Source: Plakobranchus ocellatus (Eukaryota; Mollusca; Gastropoda; Plakobranchidae). From it: a stretch of 37,695 nucleotides of DNA. The stretch lies in contig BLXT01003738.1 of the NCBI GenBank assembly GCA_019648995.1, forward strand, positions 1,407,042 through 1,444,736, given 5' to 3'. This document shows positions 34,487 through 37,695 of this stretch, in pieces; within the stretch, counting starts at the first letter, position 1; each line of letters begins with the position of its first letter. The position numbers were made by a program, and so were the translations under genes. The notes under the pieces were generated by a model. The model did not search any database. It worked only from the letters and a program-made list of their open reading frames with translations, and had not been told where the DNA came from.

Positions 34487-36778
34487 TTTTTACTTGTGTC
34501 TATGTTTCCTTTTTTTGTAGCTTTAAGTAGTAAAATTGTTAACTATGAAACTAGATTCATATGGAGCTTTGTAGCAGGGTCCTTCTCTGACTGAGATTCA
34601 CAAAAAGTTACCATAAACACAACAAATAATCTTAGAATTCCAACATTAAGTTGTGTTCACATCCTCCAATTAAAAAGGCAATCTAAGGAAGAAACGTCTT
34701 TAATATTATTGATACTCATACCCTTACATTTGCTTAGTTTAGAGCAAAATTAAACCAGGAAATGTCTTTTAAGTCCAATCTTGATTCATGAGTCAGAAAA
34801 AACTGTAGGGGCCTAATGAAAATGCTTCATGAACAAAGATAGATTGACCACATATTGAAGATAGATCCAAATAGCAAGGGAAGAAAAGTTTGAAATGGAA
34901 CTCCAAGGGAGCCAGATCCAGAGTACTTGGAGACGTGAAGCTGAAGGCAAGATAAAAGAAAAGGGCAAGACTTGCAAAGGAACTAGAGAAGATAGTACTG
35001 ATTCCATGAGCTTGAGCAGACAAATACAGTCATGTGCATATGATGTGTTTTATCACGTGGGCCTGTAAAGAGAGACAGATGAGCTTTTATGTGCGGAGCT
35101 CATGAAATGCAAAATGAACTGAGAAAATAATGTAAATTGTAGAGGATTATCTATTTTGTTCATCATTAGTTTTTCAATACAGGCATGTAGGCTGATTTTT
35201 CCACTTGTGTCAAAAAGAGACATGCAACAGTATGCCATACGACTGGCGAACTATTTTTATGCCCTATGTGGCACAAAAAGGACCAATCCTGTCAGCTCAG
35301 AGACAATTTAAATGTCGGTTGAAGTAATAAAAAGAAATGTAGATGATGAAATAGAGAAACATTTACAGAAAAGATTGTTGCCGCAGATAAAGAGATTGTT
35401 GGCAAAGGACAAAGAGCAAAATCAGGTTACTGAAAGAAGTTGTATTTTGATGTGTGGAACCAAAACGTAAGATCCAATGCTGTCTAAATGACTTTAGCAT
35501 GTAAATTCTGGATGGCTCATGTGATATTATTTTCACTGGTTGACTAGGGCGATTTTGTCACTCCAAAAAATCTCACTTATAGAGTGTTTATTGCAGCTTT
35601 TGGTGTGTTATAAAGGAATCTGTAGGATTTTTTTGTCACTAATGTGTAATGAAACTAAAATTATAAGCCTATATTCATTTCATTTAAAGGTTGGGGCCTA
35701 GATCTACTATTTGCATCAGTTTTTGGCCTTGTACCTCTTCAACTTGGTGGTTTTTAAAAAGGCGAATGTGAAAGTAAAAACTGACCAACAATTTACTGGC
35801 TTCTTTGATAGCTATTTAATTATAAATGTTATGTCATTGAATTCTTTTTCCTAAAAACTGAAACCAACTGAAGGTTTTAGAAAGATCTAGATGTATTATC
35901 TATATATTTGTTTTGTAAAAAAAGTATTTAACCCCCTAAGCTATACAGTTCACCCTGTGCATTTGGCAAGTCAAAACTGAAATTATCAGGTGAACCAAAG
36001 AAGATGAAAATCAGGTTCTTTCCACAAAAAAACCCATTAAAAAGTAGCCAGGATAGTATTTTTCGGTAAGCCAAAATAAGAGAGAACAGGTCATAGCCTT
36101 AGGACCATGATCGTCGTTTAATGCAGCCAGCCAAGCAAGCCACAGTTGTAGCTCATAGCGCTTATAGAAGATTAAAAATCATACTAATTGAAAACTGAAA
36201 TCAAATCTATAAAGATAAAGATAATTTACAAATGTGTAGCAATCCCACCAAAATGTAAAAATAAAGAATTACAAATTTGCTTTGCTTATTTGAACAGAAA
36301 TTCCAAAGTAGAAAGTTCTCTTAATATAGAACGTGAGTAGTTTCCACACCTGTGGTTATAGTTTTCATTAAAAGCCAATCAAGTGAAACGGCAACGCACT
36401 CATCTTGTGGGACCTCTACACATATTCTATTAGTACAATATTTTTTCAAAATTTTTATGTTGTTTACAAGCACACAAACAAAAAAATAGCAAATTTCAAT
36501 TGCCCTATCCATTATCACATTGTACATCTTTAAAGTTCTACAATTGATTTGAATCAATAAGAAAGAAGTTTGCTGTAGAATTAAAATTAGTTCTCTACAG
36601 GGAAGCCTCAAGAATGAACGGCACAAAACAATCAGCAAAAAAACCAATTGATTCTCTTAAATACAACGCTGGATGTAAAGATCTTCAAAAGAGATAACAG
36701 TTTAGAATGAATTAGCTTCATGGTTTCTAACGTTTAGCTTAGAGTAAAACACAGCATTCTAAAATAATATGTTCTGAT
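34487..36778. other. Upstream flank of the ABCA3-like gene
   Basis: AT-rich DNA between the start codon and the distal CpG-enriched block. It may hold 5' UTR, a first intron and regulatory DNA. Visible items are CACGTG at 35054-35059, an M-box-like TCATGTGAT at 35518-35526, short AGATCT copies near 35701 and 35882, and a 52-codon plus-strand ORF at 35312-35470. No established gene is recognised. Confidence 0.5.
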
Positions 36779-36811
36779 TAATCTAGATCTAGATCTAGCC
36801 TAGATCTAGAT
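36779..36811. repeat. AGATCT hexamer cluster
   Basis: ATCTAGATCTAGATCTAG followed by CCTAGATCTAGATT, of the same palindromic hexamer family as at 3586-3808. The internal AGATCTAGCCTAGAT junction also occurs near 3604-3616, suggesting a shared ancestral unit. Confidence 0.8.
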
Positions 36812-36879
36812 TTCTCATCTCGTATTCTACCTAATCTGGACTATCACAATTCTATCTTTGAAAACTGGTCTACGTTTTA

Positions 36880-37345
36880 AGTTCTGCCATTTTGTGCGCA
36901 CATGTAGCCGTTGACCCCGGGTCCAAGTTGCATAATAAAATGACAATTTATAAGCTAATGATAAATCCTCTTTCTTTCGATAAGGCCGACATGACAATAA
37001 ACAAAGTCATATGGTTGTCACGTGACCATGATCACATTCGTAATTTTTTCCCGGCTCTCGAGCTATGGCATCGTTTTGGCATGAGTTCGCTTTAGCGTAA
37101 GCACACACTGGAGACAGCAGTTCACGTGTCCAACAGTACATGTTTGAGAATACTCTATTTCTTTGGTGCGAGAGCACACCAAGTCGGCTGTGACTTTCAT
37201 CTTGTCGAAGCGTCGAAGCTATCTTTTGTGCTTTTCAGCCTGGTTTTACGTCAGTGGTTTTGTTGGATAAGGGAAAGGGGTGTGCCATAACGTGACGTGC
37301 ATAATTCTACTGACCGTTGCCTCGCGAATCGCGAGGCCAGGCTTG
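36880..37345 (-). promoter_or_regulatory. Candidate distal promoter or enhancer of the ABCA3-like gene, CpG-enriched with E-boxes
   Basis: CpG density rises sharply relative to the surrounding AT-rich DNA. The block contains GTCACGTGAC at 37017-37026, an exact match to the CLEAR consensus bound by TFEB/MITF-family factors; a second CACGTG at 37123-37128; ACGTCA near 37248; an AACGTGACGTGCA segment near 37289; and a 7-bp-arm palindrome CCTCGCGAATCGCGAGG at 37320-37336. It lies about 2.5 kb upstream of the start codon, so a non-coding first exon would be needed if it is the promoter. Assignment to this gene rather than to an unseen neighbour on the right is inference. Confidence 0.4.
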
Positions 37346-37369
37346 TTACTCAAATTATCAGGCTAACTT

Positions 37370-37480
37370 GTCGGTGGGTAGAGCACAGAAACTGCGACAT
37401 CAGTTCTTCAAGTTAAGCATGACAAGTCGCGTCGCTTCCAATGTGGGCCGACCCTTAGCGTAGGAGACTAGGGCCTGAAT
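37370..37480 (+). mobile_element. 5S-rRNA-like sequence, probable head of a SINE3-type element
   Basis: CATCAGTTCTTCAAGTTAAGC (from 37398) resembles the 5S box A region (…CCGAAGTTAAGC). CCAATGTGGGCCGACC (37438-37453) resembles the box C region (…GGATGGGTGACC). The distance from TTAAGC to the terminal GACC is 41 nt, as in a recalled 5S rRNA. Divergence is too great for a functional 5S gene. The GC-richer sequence that follows, up to the window edge, may be the element body. 5S origin is tentative. Confidence 0.42.
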
Positions 37481-37695
37481 CCCCAGCCCAGGGACAGAGT
37501 CCCTGGACCTGCTGGGATACTATCTAGCCCCCAGACCCTTGCCAATAGAGAATATGCCACTGAACTAAAATAGATGAAAGGAACAGCCTCCGATGGCTCA
37601 ACCTGCGAGCGCTTGTTATCGCGTGCCCCGCCAGCGGCGCCATTACTCTGGCATTGGAGCCGACAAGCACCACTTAGGCACCAGTCGCTGTACTG
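37481..37695. other. GC-richer DNA at the right edge, possible SINE body
   Basis: Contains a short inverted repeat, AGGGACAGAGTCCCT (37489-37503). Base composition differs markedly from the rest of the window. There is no ORF of note, and the element or gene continues beyond the edge. Confidence 0.35.

Noticed and set aside
36892-37095. 67-codon plus-strand ORF in the CpG-enriched block
   Set aside because: No family resemblance; the lack of stops probably reflects the higher GC content and the block is rich in factor-site motifs.

Overview
This is a eukaryotic, strongly AT-rich window. It holds two genes, both on the minus strand, with interrupted coding sequence and GT-AG introns: the 5' end of a mitochondrial glutamate dehydrogenase gene at the left edge, and a complete 24-exon ABCA3-type lipid transporter gene from 34486 down to 12931. 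There are no operons, ribosome-binding sites or CRISPR arrays. Invertebrate-like protein divergence, tRNA- and 5S-like SINE remnants, long (TA)n tracts and scattered AGATCT-type hexamer repeats suggest a metazoan, probably a lophotrochozoan such as a gastropod mollusc. That placement is inference; no search was possible.

Layout. 1-1606: exon 2 (59-259) and exon 1 (1193-1562, start ATG at 1562) of glutamate dehydrogenase. The gene continues off the left edge. A splice-acceptor-like site just upstream of the ATG suggests a separate non-coding 5' exon. 1607-5640: intergenic or 5' intron DNA with a (TA)n tract, an AGATCT-rich array, a CpG-enriched patch with a perfect cAMP-response element, a tRNA-derived SINE and a compound microsatellite. 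5640-12930: about 7.3 kb of AT-rich DNA without a recognisable gene; part is presumably the transporter 3' UTR. 12931-34486: ABCA3-like gene, whose phase-consistent exons join into 5406 nt (1801 codons plus stop) with both nucleotide-binding domains intact. One intron contains a small hAT-like MITE and another an 85-N assembly gap beside a (TA)n tract. 34487-37695: upstream DNA ending in a CpG-enriched block with a perfect CLEAR-type palindrome (GTCACGTGAC) and a second CACGTG E-box, followed by a 5S-rRNA-like, SINE-like sequence running to the edge.

How the parts may work together. Glutamate dehydrogenase interconverts glutamate and 2-oxoglutarate in the mitochondrial matrix. The ABCA3 family moves phospholipids into lysosome-related organelles. 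No functional link between these neighbours is evident. The most interesting signal is around the transporter: an N-terminal xLxxKN sorting motif, a C-terminal acidic dileucine motif and a distal CLEAR element all point to lysosomal targeting and lysosomal transcriptional control. I found no clearly undescribed biological system; the novelty is in regulatory and repeat structure.
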